Source: Nitrospinota bacterium (GTDB lineage: Bacteria; Nitrospinota; Nitrospinia; Nitrospinales; VA-1). From it: DNA of 6,265 bases. The notes under the pieces were generated by a model. It did not search any database. It saw nothing but the letters and a program-made list of their open reading frames with translations, and was not told where the DNA came from. This document shows positions 1-5,478 of the stretch, piece by piece (position 1 is the first letter of the stretch; each line of letters starts with the position of its first letter). A program made the translations under genes and the position numbers. Location: NCBI GenBank assembly GCA_022567815.1, contig JADFGI010000192.1, positions 1-6,265 on the forward strand. Reading direction: 5' to 3'.

Positions 1-11
1 AGGCTTTTTGG

Positions 12-159
12 GGGGCTCGTGAGCATGTGATATTCGACCTTTGCCTTTATGCCCCGTAGGGGTAAAGCGAGCGTCAGCCCCCCTGCGTAGTAGGCTTTTC
101 CTCCCCGTGTAACGGGGTCCTCCCTGAGTTGCGGGGCGGGGTATGAAACCCACTGGTGG
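12..159 (+). repeat. Dispersed intergenic repeat, copy A
   Basis: This GC-rich block matches, in inverted orientation, a block at 5220-5336. The first 36 bases are nearly identical between copies. A stem-loop (GCCCC GTA GGGGT at 51-63) follows, then a shared CGA(G/A)CGTC run. The end is also shared: TTGCGGGGCGGGG at 129-141 and CCCACTGGTGG at 149-159. Copy A is longer because it carries about 30 extra bases around 84-127, including a CCCCGTGTAACGGGG hairpin at 103-117. No open reading frame of note lies inside it. I infer a dispersed non-coding repeat family; its name is unknown to me. Its CCCACTGGTGG end points toward the downstream gene, as in copy B. Confidence 0.8.
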
Positions 160-336
160 AAAATAAATATTCCGCTATTTTTTTTCATTGAATAAAGAAA
201 ATAACTGCCGATAACTCAGAGCTTCTCCGCAGGCGCAAAAATTGCATTACCCATTGCAAACAAAGGAGTTATAGATTTCATTGAAATTTTGTTTTATAAT
301 TCAACACACACTTTTTAAAAATTCCCTTGACCCTTA
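160..336 (+). promoter_or_regulatory. AT-rich leader with possible promoter for the HD-GYP gene
   Basis: The spacer turns AT-rich after the repeat. A perfect TATAAT hexamer lies at 295-300, about 43 bases before the ATG at 343. A 17-base spacing puts the -35 box at 272-277 (TAGATT), a poor match, so the promoter call rests mainly on the -10 hexamer. An AAAGGAGT stretch at 262-269 looks like a ribosome binding site. It is too far from the gene to serve it, because the gene's reading frame is closed by a TGA at 328-330, and no convincing small gene follows it. No terminator or RNA gene was recognised here. Confidence 0.3.
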
Positions 337-342
337 GTGTTG

Positions 343-2154
343 ATGAATAAAACGAATCGACCAGATTTGCGTTCCCCTTTGCCCCTGTCCTTCGACGAGA
401 GTCTGAACAATTTGCTGGGAAGCGTGGTTCAGGACGTAAAGAATTATGCCGATCGCCTCCACTCGCAAATCAGGAAGTTGTCTGATATAGGCCGGGCAAT
501 GTCCAGCGTCACCGACATCAACGTTCTGTTGGAAATGATCGTTGACCTGGCGAGAAATTTCACCAATGCGGATGCCGGGGTACTCTACATTCTCCAAGAC
601 CAGCGCCTGCGGTTCGAGATCGTTCAAAATGACAGCCTAAATATTCGCATGGGCGGGAAAAGTGGCGAAACCATCCCCTTCCCTCCTGTCGAACTCGATG
701 CAACCAATGTTTCCGCCTTTGTCGCCGTGAATGGCGTTTCAGTAAATATCCCCGATGTTTACGAAACGGCCCTGTTCGATTTCACCAACCCAAAAAGTTT
801 TGACCAGGCAACGGGTTACCGCACTAAATCGATGCTGGTGGTGTTGCTGAAGAACCACGAAAATGACTTGATAGGGGTGCTTCAACTTTTGAACGCGAAA
901 GACCTGGACACAGGCGAAGTCCGGTCTTTTTCCTCTGATTGTGAAGACCTCATTGAGGGTCTGGCCTCCCAGGCCGCGATTGCCATATCAAAAATCAATC
1001 TTATCAATGATATGGAAAAGCTCTTTGAGGCTTTTGTGAAGGTTATGGCGACGGCAATTGATGAAAAGTCTCCCAACACCGGCGGTCATATCCGGCGGGT
1101 GGCCAATTTGACCTTGACGATGGCCCAAACCATTCACGAGGAAAAGGAGGGGCCCTTTAAGGATATTTTCTTCAATAAGGATTCCATGCACGAGTTGCGG
1201 ATCGCCGCCTGGATGCACGATATAGGAAAGGTCACGACTCCGGTGGAAATTATGGAAAAATCCACCAAACTGCAAACTATTTTTGACCGGATCCATCATG
1301 TCGATCTGCGAATGTCTTTTTTACAGGAAAAAGTTGAAAAGGAAGGCTTGCAAAAAAAGCTGGCATTAATGGAAAAAGGCGCGGATGAAATCGAAATGGG
1401 TAAATGCGATGAAGAGACGAAGATTGGAATTGAGAAAATCAATGAAATCCGACAATTCATCCGGGATTGCAACCAGCCCAGTGAATGGTTGCCGGAGGAA
1501 GATTTTGAACTTCTTCAATCCATCGCCAAAATGACCTATCAGGATAGGGATGGAACCACAAAACCTTTCATCACAGAGGATGAACTGGAAAATCTAACCA
1601 TCCGAAAGGGCACGATTACCAAGACCGAGCGGGATAAAATCAAGGAGCACGCCTATGTGACCCTGAGGATGCTTCAGCAAATTCCCTTTACCAAAAAAAT
1701 AAAAAACATTCCTCATTTCGCGGCGGCTCATCACGAGTGTTTGGATGGCAGTGGGTATCCGCTGGGGCTTAAAGGTGATGAAATTCCTTTTGAGGGAAAA
1801 CTAATGGCGGTGACGGATATCGCCGAAGCCCTGACGGCAGACGACCGGCCATATAAAAAAGCTCTCAGCTTGGATGAGGTTTACAAGATTTTGCGAAAGA
1901 TGGCCCAAAATGAAAAATTAGACACTGACCTGGTAGAGTTATTTATTGAAGAACGGGTTTATGAAACGTATATAAAAAAATATGAAGCAAATCCCCGGCA
2001 AGAATCCAAAGAAGAAGATGTTCCTGAAATTGAAGAAACCTGGGAAAATACCGCACTAAATCTCGATCAACAAGAACCCATCCAAGTCATTAAGGCAACG
2101 CTAAAACCTCATTTACAAAAACCATCGGCTAAACGTTTCGACCACCAGGTTTAA
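343..2154 (+). CDS. GAF domain HD-GYP phosphohydrolase (probable cyclic-di-GMP phosphodiesterase)
   Basis: HD-GYP proteins are metal-dependent phosphodiesterases that hydrolyse the second messenger cyclic-di-GMP in the cytoplasm, lowering its level. From the ATG at 343 the protein is 603 residues. A GAF sensor domain spans about 46-218 (NIPDVY, GVLQLLNA). The HD-GYP domain follows: H249 in GHIRRVA, the HDIGK box at H292-D293, H436, HHE at 463-465, DGSGYP at 468-473 and D492 in the VTDIAEALTADDRPYK segment. The family's metal ligands therefore look present. About 115 residues (roughly 307-422), partly charged and helical, are inserted between the HDIGK segment and H436. The last 60 residues are low-complexity and acidic. 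There is no membrane segment or signal peptide. Start choice is uncertain: GTG 337, TTG 340 and ATG 343 are consecutive, and none has a clear ribosome binding site. The substrate and the GAF ligand are inferred from the family. Confidence 0.92.
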   Translation: MNKTNRPDLRSPLPLSFDESLNNLLGSVVQDVKNYADRLHSQIRKLSDIGRAMSSVTDINVLLEMIVDLARNFTNADAGVLYILQDQRLRFEIVQNDSLNIRMGGKSGETIPFPPVELDATNVSAFVAVNGVSVNIPDVYETALFDFTNPKSFDQATGYRTKSMLVVLLKNHENDLIGVLQLLNAKDLDTGEVRSFSSDCEDLIEGLASQAAIAISKINLINDMEKLFEAFVKVMATAIDEKSPNTGGHIRRVANLTLTMAQTIHEEKEGPFKDIFFNKDSMHELRIAAWMHDIGKVTTPVEIMEKSTKLQTIFDRIHHVDLRMSFLQEKVEKEGLQKKLALMEKGADEIEMGKCDEETKIGIEKINEIRQFIRDCNQPSEWLPEEDFELLQSIAKMTYQDRDGTTKPFITEDELENLTIRKGTITKTERDKIKEHAYVTLRMLQQIPFTKKIKNIPHFAAAHHECLDGSGYPLGLKGDEIPFEGKLMAVTDIAEALTADDRPYKKALSLDEVYKILRKMAQNEKLDTDLVELFIEERVYETYIKKYEANPRQESKEEDVPEIEETWENTALNLDQQEPIQVIKATLKPHLQKPSAKRFDHQV

Positions 2155-2161
2155 GCGTCCC

Positions 2162-2187
2162 ACCGAAAAGCGGTTTTATTTTTTCTT
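2162..2187 (+). terminator. Possible terminator after the HD-GYP gene
   Basis: Just after the stop codon, ACCG and CGGT form a short stem around AAAAG, followed by a T-rich run (TTTTATTTTTTC). A wider pair, CGTCCC at 2156-2161 with GGGACG at 2188-2193, encloses it. The core stem has only four pairs, and the region overlaps the lysine-rich end of the opposite-strand gene, so the T run may simply be its AAA codons. Confidence 0.3.
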
Positions 2188-2415
2188 GGGACGGTACGGG
2201 CCGGTGCGCATAAAGTTGTCGTTCATTTTTAGATGCACATCGATTTCCGGCTCGGATTTTACCTGACTCCCTGTCATTTTATCGTACAGTTTGAAAGCCT
2301 TGCTTTTAGATTTATCGGAAAGAAGAGAGGTTCTATTTGTCCGAACGCGTGTCTTGCGATTTTCCCGCAACTTTTTATATTTTGCTTTGTCTGCATGTGA
2401 AATATTTAAAACCAT
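2176..2415 (-). CDS. Small, highly basic hypothetical protein
   Basis: This is a 79-residue protein that I do not recognise. It has 15 lysines and 7 arginines against 8 acidic residues, so about 28% of it is basic. The N-terminal half is the most charged (DKAKYKKLRENRKTRVR), and the C-terminus ends in a short basic tail (RPKKK). There is no signal peptide, membrane segment, cysteine or zinc motif. A GAGGG ribosome binding site lies three bases before the ATG. It converges on the HD-GYP gene with 21 bases between the stops, and diverges from mgtE with 92 bases between the starts. The charge would suit binding to RNA, DNA or the ribosome, but that is inference from composition only. Confidence 0.6.
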   Translation of the reverse strand: MVLNISHADKAKYKKLRENRKTRVRTNRTSLLSDKSKSKAFKLYDKMTGSQVKSEPEIDVHLKMNDNFMRTGPYRPKKK

Positions 2416-2507
2416 GTTCCCTCATCTGGATAAAATATTATTCCTGCACTAAAACCATATAATTGTTATAGAATATCGCATTTTGAATCAAGGTTGTAGG
2501 AAAAAAT
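2416..2507. promoter_or_regulatory. Divergent promoter region between the basic-protein gene and mgtE
   Basis: This 92-base AT-rich spacer must drive both divergent genes. On the + strand TATAAT at 2458-2463 and TAGAAT at 2469-2474 are candidate -10 boxes for mgtE, without a good -35. The ribosome binding site GTAGGA at 2496-2501 lies six bases before the mgtE ATG. The spacer is too short for an M-box (ykoK) magnesium riboswitch, and nothing resembling one is seen. Confidence 0.35.
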
Positions 2508-3860
2508 ATGCCTGTAGAAAAAATAAAACTATTTTTAGATGACCCCACCCTCACCCGCCAGGATATCCATTCACGGATAAACGGGATGGATCATTTTGAA
2601 ATTGCCCGCCGTCTCTCCGAATTCAGCAAAGAAGAAAAAATTCAGATCTTTCATTTGTTGGATACCGATGTTAAGCGCCAGGAACTGATTTATGAAACCG
2701 ATCTGGATTCGCGTCTGGAAATTCAGGATTCTCTCGACCCGGATTATTTAGCCAAATTATTACGGGACATGCCGGAGGATGAAGCCACCGACATCCTCAT
2801 GGAACATTCGGAAGAAACCCGTGATGAAATCCTGGGAAAAATCCCCCAAAAAGAAGCCAATATCATTAAAGACCTTATTTCCTATGGCGAGGAAACGGCA
2901 GGGGGATTGATGCAAACCACCTTCAACAGGATTCATGAGGATCAAACCGCCGCCGAAATTTTAATCAAACTCAAACAGGATCGAAGCCAGGAGTCATCCC
3001 CCTATTTCTATGTCGTAAACAATAGTAATGAATTGCTGGGCTATTTCCGGCTGAGAGACCTCTTGAATGTATCCGCCATTGCCCGGCCTGCTGAATTCAT
3101 GCAGGAGGAGGTCCCGAAAGTTTTGTTGGCGGACCCCTGTGAAAAGGTGGCCAACCTTATGGACCATGAACACCTTAGCTCCATTCCGGTAATCAATGAA
3201 AAAAATATGATTCAGGGGGTGGTGACTTTTGATGACGTCATTCGCGCCATTCAGGACATCGCCAGCGAAGATATTTTTACTATGGTGGGAACCGCCACCC
3301 TGGACCCGTTTGCCAAAAAAATCGGCAAAAAAATTTTGGCGCGGGCTCCCTGGCTGTTCGTCACTTTTCTCGGCGGATTGCTCAGCGCTTTCATCCTGAG
3401 CTCTTATAAGGATTCGTTAGTCGAGTTTTCGACCGTCATCCTGTTCATTCCATTTGTCATTGGCCTTTCGGGAAATATCGCGATACAGGGAGCCACCGTT
3501 ATTGTTCGCGGGATGGCTACCGGGGATATCCAACCGGACAATATAAAGCGTGTGGTCCGCAGTGAACTGGCTGTGGGACTCATCAATGGTGTCATTTTCG
3601 GGGTGCTGTGCGGCGGGATAATTACAGTGGCGGCGGAAACCTTCATGCAGGTCACCCCTCTTCTTGGCCTCACCGTTGGAGTCGGCATCATCATGGCAGT
3701 GGGAATTTCCAGTCTGCTGGGGTCGTTAACTCCAATATTTTTTATCAAGGCGGGAATTGATCCCGCTATCAGCACCGGTCCGATGGTCATTGTTTTGAAT
3801 GACATTTTGGGCCTGGCGATTTATCTCATGACCGCCGGGTTTATTTTTTCCATGGTTTGA
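2508..3860 (+). CDS. mgtE: Magnesium transporter MgtE
   Basis: MgtE is an inner-membrane Mg2+ channel that lets Mg2+ into the cell and closes when cytoplasmic Mg2+ binds its soluble domains. The 450-residue length equals that of the Thermus thermophilus protein as I recall it. An acidic helical N domain covers about 1-125. It leads into the family signature ETAGGLM at 129-135 and two CBS domains at about 136-255, then a connecting helix. Five membrane segments follow at about 281-300, 305-326, 354-376, 384-412 and 424-448. The last segment carries DPAISTGPMVIVLND at 418-432, with the aspartate at D432, matching the known pore selectivity residue. The second segment reads LSGNIAIQG (320-328) where many family members have GGNxGxQ, a modest variation. 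The start is supported by the GTAGGA site and no in-frame alternative is better. Regulation is likely post-translational gating; no riboswitch is seen. Confidence 0.96.
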   Translation: MPVEKIKLFLDDPTLTRQDIHSRINGMDHFEIARRLSEFSKEEKIQIFHLLDTDVKRQELIYETDLDSRLEIQDSLDPDYLAKLLRDMPEDEATDILMEHSEETRDEILGKIPQKEANIIKDLISYGEETAGGLMQTTFNRIHEDQTAAEILIKLKQDRSQESSPYFYVVNNSNELLGYFRLRDLLNVSAIARPAEFMQEEVPKVLLADPCEKVANLMDHEHLSSIPVINEKNMIQGVVTFDDVIRAIQDIASEDIFTMVGTATLDPFAKKIGKKILARAPWLFVTFLGGLLSAFILSSYKDSLVEFSTVILFIPFVIGLSGNIAIQGATVIVRGMATGDIQPDNIKRVVRSELAVGLINGVIFGVLCGGIITVAAETFMQVTPLLGLTVGVGIIMAVGISSLLGSLTPIFFIKAGIDPAISTGPMVIVLNDILGLAIYLMTAGFIFSMV

Positions 3861-3888
3861 ATTGAGAATTTTTGGGAATCGATTTTTT

Positions 3889-4131
3889 TCAGGATTCTTT
3901 TAATTCCACCTCTATCAGCGGAGTGTCGATTTCCACATAGTCGCCCTCCATCACATAAAATTCTTTGACGATTCCATCCACCTCGGATAAAAGGGTAAAA
4001 TATCCCTCTGCAATTATTTCCGCCACGGCAGTTCCCTTGGTCACTTTATCTCCCTGGCTGACCAGGTATTTATCAATTTTTCCAGAAGTCATTGTCGGGT
4101 ACATTGGCGACATGAGAATATAATCCAACAT
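3889..4131 (-). CDS. Stand-alone biotinyl/lipoyl-like domain protein lacking the attachment lysine
   Basis: This 80-residue protein is a single lipoyl/biotinyl-type beta-sandwich domain. The match to E2 subunits of 2-oxoacid dehydrogenases is clear: ILMSPMYPTMTSGKI (5-19) corresponds to the usual ILMPALSPTMTEG, followed by QGDKVTKG (26-33), then VDGIVKE and MEGDYVEIDTPL. In lipoyl and biotinyl domains the hairpin carries the modified lysine (ETDKA or AMKM). Here that stretch reads AEIIAEGYFTLLSEVDG, with no lysine between K32 and K56. Lipoylation or biotinylation at the normal site therefore seems impossible. The start at 4131 is chosen over an in-frame ATG at 4143 because GGAGAGG lies just upstream, and because the resulting N-terminus fits the family. 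No E1, E2, E3 or carboxylase gene is nearby. It converges on mgtE with 28 bases between. A structural or binding role is possible but unknown. Confidence 0.8.
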   Translation of the reverse strand: MLDYILMSPMYPTMTSGKIDKYLVSQGDKVTKGTAVAEIIAEGYFTLLSEVDGIVKEFYVMEGDYVEIDTPLIEVELKES

Positions 4132-4210
4132 AATCCTCTCCATCTATAAGTTTATTGAGAATTGCCGATACGGACGGATAATTTTCATAGTTGAGTTTTT
4201 CGCAACGCCC

Positions 4211-4486
4211 TAGAGCCTGTCGTCAAATTCGCCAAACCATCAATTATGATCTGGGTACTGCCCCAGAATCTGCCACAAATCGTATATTTCGTCGTCGCGA
4301 GCCGCGACAAGCGGCGTGGCGATCCAGGGTCTTCCAAGGTCTCTGGATTTACCCCTTGCGGGGCACGAAGGCCAGGGAATATTATCACGGCTTCGTCGCT
4401 AACGCTCCTCGCAACGACGATCCAAGTGATCTACCCATATCAGATCAATCATCCTGTGGCTTAAAATAATTTGACGACACGCCCTA
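4211..4486. mobile_element. 272-bp MITE-like element with terminal inverted repeats and TA duplication
   Basis: Left end 4213-4229 (GAGCCTGTCGTCAAATT) and right end 4468-4484 read in reverse (GGGCGTGTCGTCAAATT) match at 15 of 17 positions. Each is bordered outside by TA (4211-4212 and 4485-4486), as expected for a TA target-site duplication. Partial similarity continues inward (ATGATCTGGGTA versus GATCTGATATGGGTA). No transposase fits in 272 bp, and the open frames inside are chance frames through repeats, so this would be a non-autonomous element. The terminal sequence resembles my memory of some IS5-family ends; a TA duplication would also fit IS630-type elements. The family assignment is inference. 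Confidence 0.7.
4290..4419. repeat. Nested palindromic repeat inside the MITE-like element
   Basis: CGTCGTCGCGAG at 4290-4301 pairs with CTCGCAACGACG at 4408-4419 with one mismatch, giving a 130-base imperfect palindrome. Its sequence resembles the CGTCATTGCGAG-type palindromic repeats found in many bacterial genomes (recalled, not searched). Inside, CCGC and GCGG at 4302-4305 and 4311-4314 can form a smaller hairpin, and TACCCCTTGCGGGGCA at 4350-4365 forms another. The last one belongs to a module also seen in repeat copies A and B. Confidence 0.65.
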
Positions 4487-4670
4487 AAAGAAACTTTTAT
4501 TTCAAGCAAATTCAAGAGTATGATATTAAGAAATCATTGGCATGAAATATTCAGCACAAAGTAAAATTCAGTCAGCCAATAATCCATCGCACGTCAATAT
4601 TTGGTCCAGCGCTACGCTGGTCGAACGTAAATATATGCCCCAGCCCTAGGCTGGCGCTGGGAGGAATCCA
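4487..4670 (+). promoter_or_regulatory. Leader of the 71-residue gene, with hairpins and strong ribosome binding site
   Basis: After the mobile element the first 100 bases are AT-rich. A TTGGCA at 4537-4542 and a TAAAAT at 4562-4567 are a weak promoter candidate, with a long 19-base spacing. Two 15-base hairpins follow at 4606-4620 and 4640-4654. The ribosome binding site GGAGGAA at 4660-4666 starts six bases after the second hairpin and sits four bases from the GTG start. Folding of the second hairpin could affect ribosome access, but this is inference. Confidence 0.35.
4606..4654. repeat. Pair of matched 15-base hairpins with CTA loop
   Basis: CCAGCG-CTA-CGCTGG (4606-4620) and CCAGCC-CTA-GGCTGG (4640-4654) are perfect six-pair stems with the same three-base loop. 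The two differ only at the loop-closing pair, G-C in one and C-G in the other. A third stem of this type, CCAGCG-TCA-CGCTGG, lies at 5375-5389. Confidence 0.7.
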
Positions 4671-4886
4671 GTGAAACTACAAATCGGAGATGTCCTGTTT
4701 GAACCGCTGTCGGAAAATATTGGTGAAATCATAAATATCTTCGACCATCCAGACGGAAAAATAGTCAATATCCGTTGGAAGGTGCAGGATCACCTTTCCC
4801 ACGATACGGAGCTTTTTCATAAAAAAGTGGTCCGCAGTATCAAAAAGGGCGACTATGAGTACACTCCTAAAATGGACCCCTCATAG
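4671..4886 (+). CDS. Hypothetical 71-residue protein
   Basis: I do not recognise this protein. It begins with GTG, preceded by a near-perfect GGAGGAA ribosome binding site four bases upstream, which is the main reason to believe it is real. The sequence is compact and mixed in charge. MKLQIGDVLFEPLSENIGEI (1-20), then a DHPDGK turn and IVNIRWK, look like alternating beta strands of a small SH3-like barrel, followed by an FHKKVVRSI strand. There is no signal peptide, membrane segment or cysteine. It converges on the ABM-fold gene, with only 14 bases between the two stops. It lies downstream of a mobile element and hairpin repeats. The fold suggestion is inference from the strand pattern only. 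Confidence 0.65.
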   Translation: MKLQIGDVLFEPLSENIGEIINIFDHPDGKIVNIRWKVQDHLSHDTELFHKKVVRSIKKGDYEYTPKMDPS

Positions 4887-4900
4887 CAATTCCTTTCGAT

Positions 4901-5185
4901 TTATGTCCGATACACCGTGTGTGATGGCCTGCCAGCAAGAATGTTTTCTTTTCCCCAGTTGACCACGTCCTTAAACTTATCCGATTGGATAAACCCGTTA
5001 TACGCCTCTTCGGAACTCCAGTCCGAAACGACCAGATAAGATTGAGGATCATTCACATCTTTATACAAAAAAGATTTGGAATGCCCTTCCATTTCATTCA
5101 TGACTTTTATAACATTTGCAAACGCATCTTCGAATATCTTTTCCTTGCCGGGAATCATTTTATAATTCATACCAATTGTAACCAT
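4901..5185 (-). CDS. ABM-fold (antibiotic biosynthesis monooxygenase-like) small protein
   Basis: This 94-residue protein looks like a single dimeric alpha+beta barrel domain of the ABM group, which includes quinol monooxygenases and IsdG-type haem oxygenases. Visible features are an N-terminal strand with N7 (MVTIGMNYKMIPGKE), helix FEDAFANVIKVMNEM, strand SFLYKDVNDPQSYLVVSDW (38-56) and the helix SSEEAYNGFIQSDKFKDVV. Aligned by eye to IsdG, N7 is kept, but the Trp and His of the haem triad seem to be F65 and V75. Haem degradation is therefore doubtful and the substrate is unknown. The start is set at 5185: AAAGGA lies 10 bases upstream and the family normally begins here. The frame stays open upstream to 5299, but those 38 codons run into repeat copy B and have no family likeness. 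Confidence 0.82.
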   Translation of the reverse strand: MVTIGMNYKMIPGKEKIFEDAFANVIKVMNEMEGHSKSFLYKDVNDPQSYLVVSDWSSEEAYNGFIQSDKFKDVVNWGKENILAGRPSHTVYRT

Positions 5186-5219
5186 AGGGGTACCATCCTT
5201 TCTTAAAAGCAATTTAATC

Positions 5220-5336
5220 CCACCAGTGGGTTTTATTCCCCGCCCCGCAACGCGGGGAGGAGATGTGGGGCAGACGTTCGCTTTACCCATGCTTGGCATG
5301 AAGGCAAAGGTCGAATATCACACGCTCACGAGCCCC
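5220..5336 (-). repeat. Dispersed intergenic repeat, copy B (inverted relative to copy A)
   Basis: Read on the minus strand, this block starts GGGGCTCGTGAGC and ends TTGCGGGGCGGGG then CCCACTGGTGG, as copy A does at 12-159. It lacks about 30 bases present in the middle of copy A. The module at 5282-5305 reads GCCTTCATGCCAAGCATGGG on the minus strand, where copy A has GCCTTTATGCCCCGTAGGGG, so the stem differs but pairing is kept. The end nearest the ABM-fold gene lies 34 bases before its start codon, so that gene's promoter must overlap or abut the repeat. Confidence 0.8.
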
Positions 5337-5374
5337 GAGAACCATAGTTAGCAAAATAATGTTTCAATTCGGGT

Positions 5375-5389
5375 CCAGCGTCACGCTGG
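5375..5389. repeat. Third copy of the CCAGCN hairpin
   Basis: CCAGCG-TCA-CGCTGG forms a perfect six-pair stem with a three-base loop, and GGT precedes it as in the copy at 4606-4620. It lies in the spacer after the radical SAM gene. No T run follows on either strand, so it does not look like an intrinsic terminator. Confidence 0.6.
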
Positions 5390-5478
5390 CTACGGCTTTT
5401 AAATAATAATCCTTGTCGGATACCTCGTCCGCTTGCGGCGGGGCCATTGATTGTACTTTTCAGGTTTTGCCAATCGGG

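Noticed and set aside
262..269. AAAGGAGT as ribosome binding site of the HD-GYP gene or of a small leader gene
   Set aside because: It is about 75 bases from the start, an in-frame stop lies at 328-330, and no convincing short gene follows it.
2416..2507. M-box magnesium riboswitch before mgtE
   Set aside because: The spacer is only 92 bases and shows no matching stems; the riboswitch is much longer.
3404..3805. Long open frame antisense to mgtE
   Set aside because: It is a shadow of the well-supported mgtE frame, with no family likeness or ribosome binding site.
3875..3902. Terminator between mgtE and the lipoyl-like gene
   Set aside because: GAATC and GATTC can pair, but the stem is only five bases, AT-rich and with a long loop, so it is not convincing.
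4191..4469. Overlapping open frames on both strands through the 4185-4469 spacer
   Set aside because: They run through the palindromic mobile element, have no ribosome binding sites and encode arginine-rich sequence typical of GC-rich repeats.
4606..4654. CRISPR-like repeat and spacer
   Set aside because: Only two 15-base hairpins occur here, with one 19-base gap; there is no third regularly spaced unit and no cas gene.
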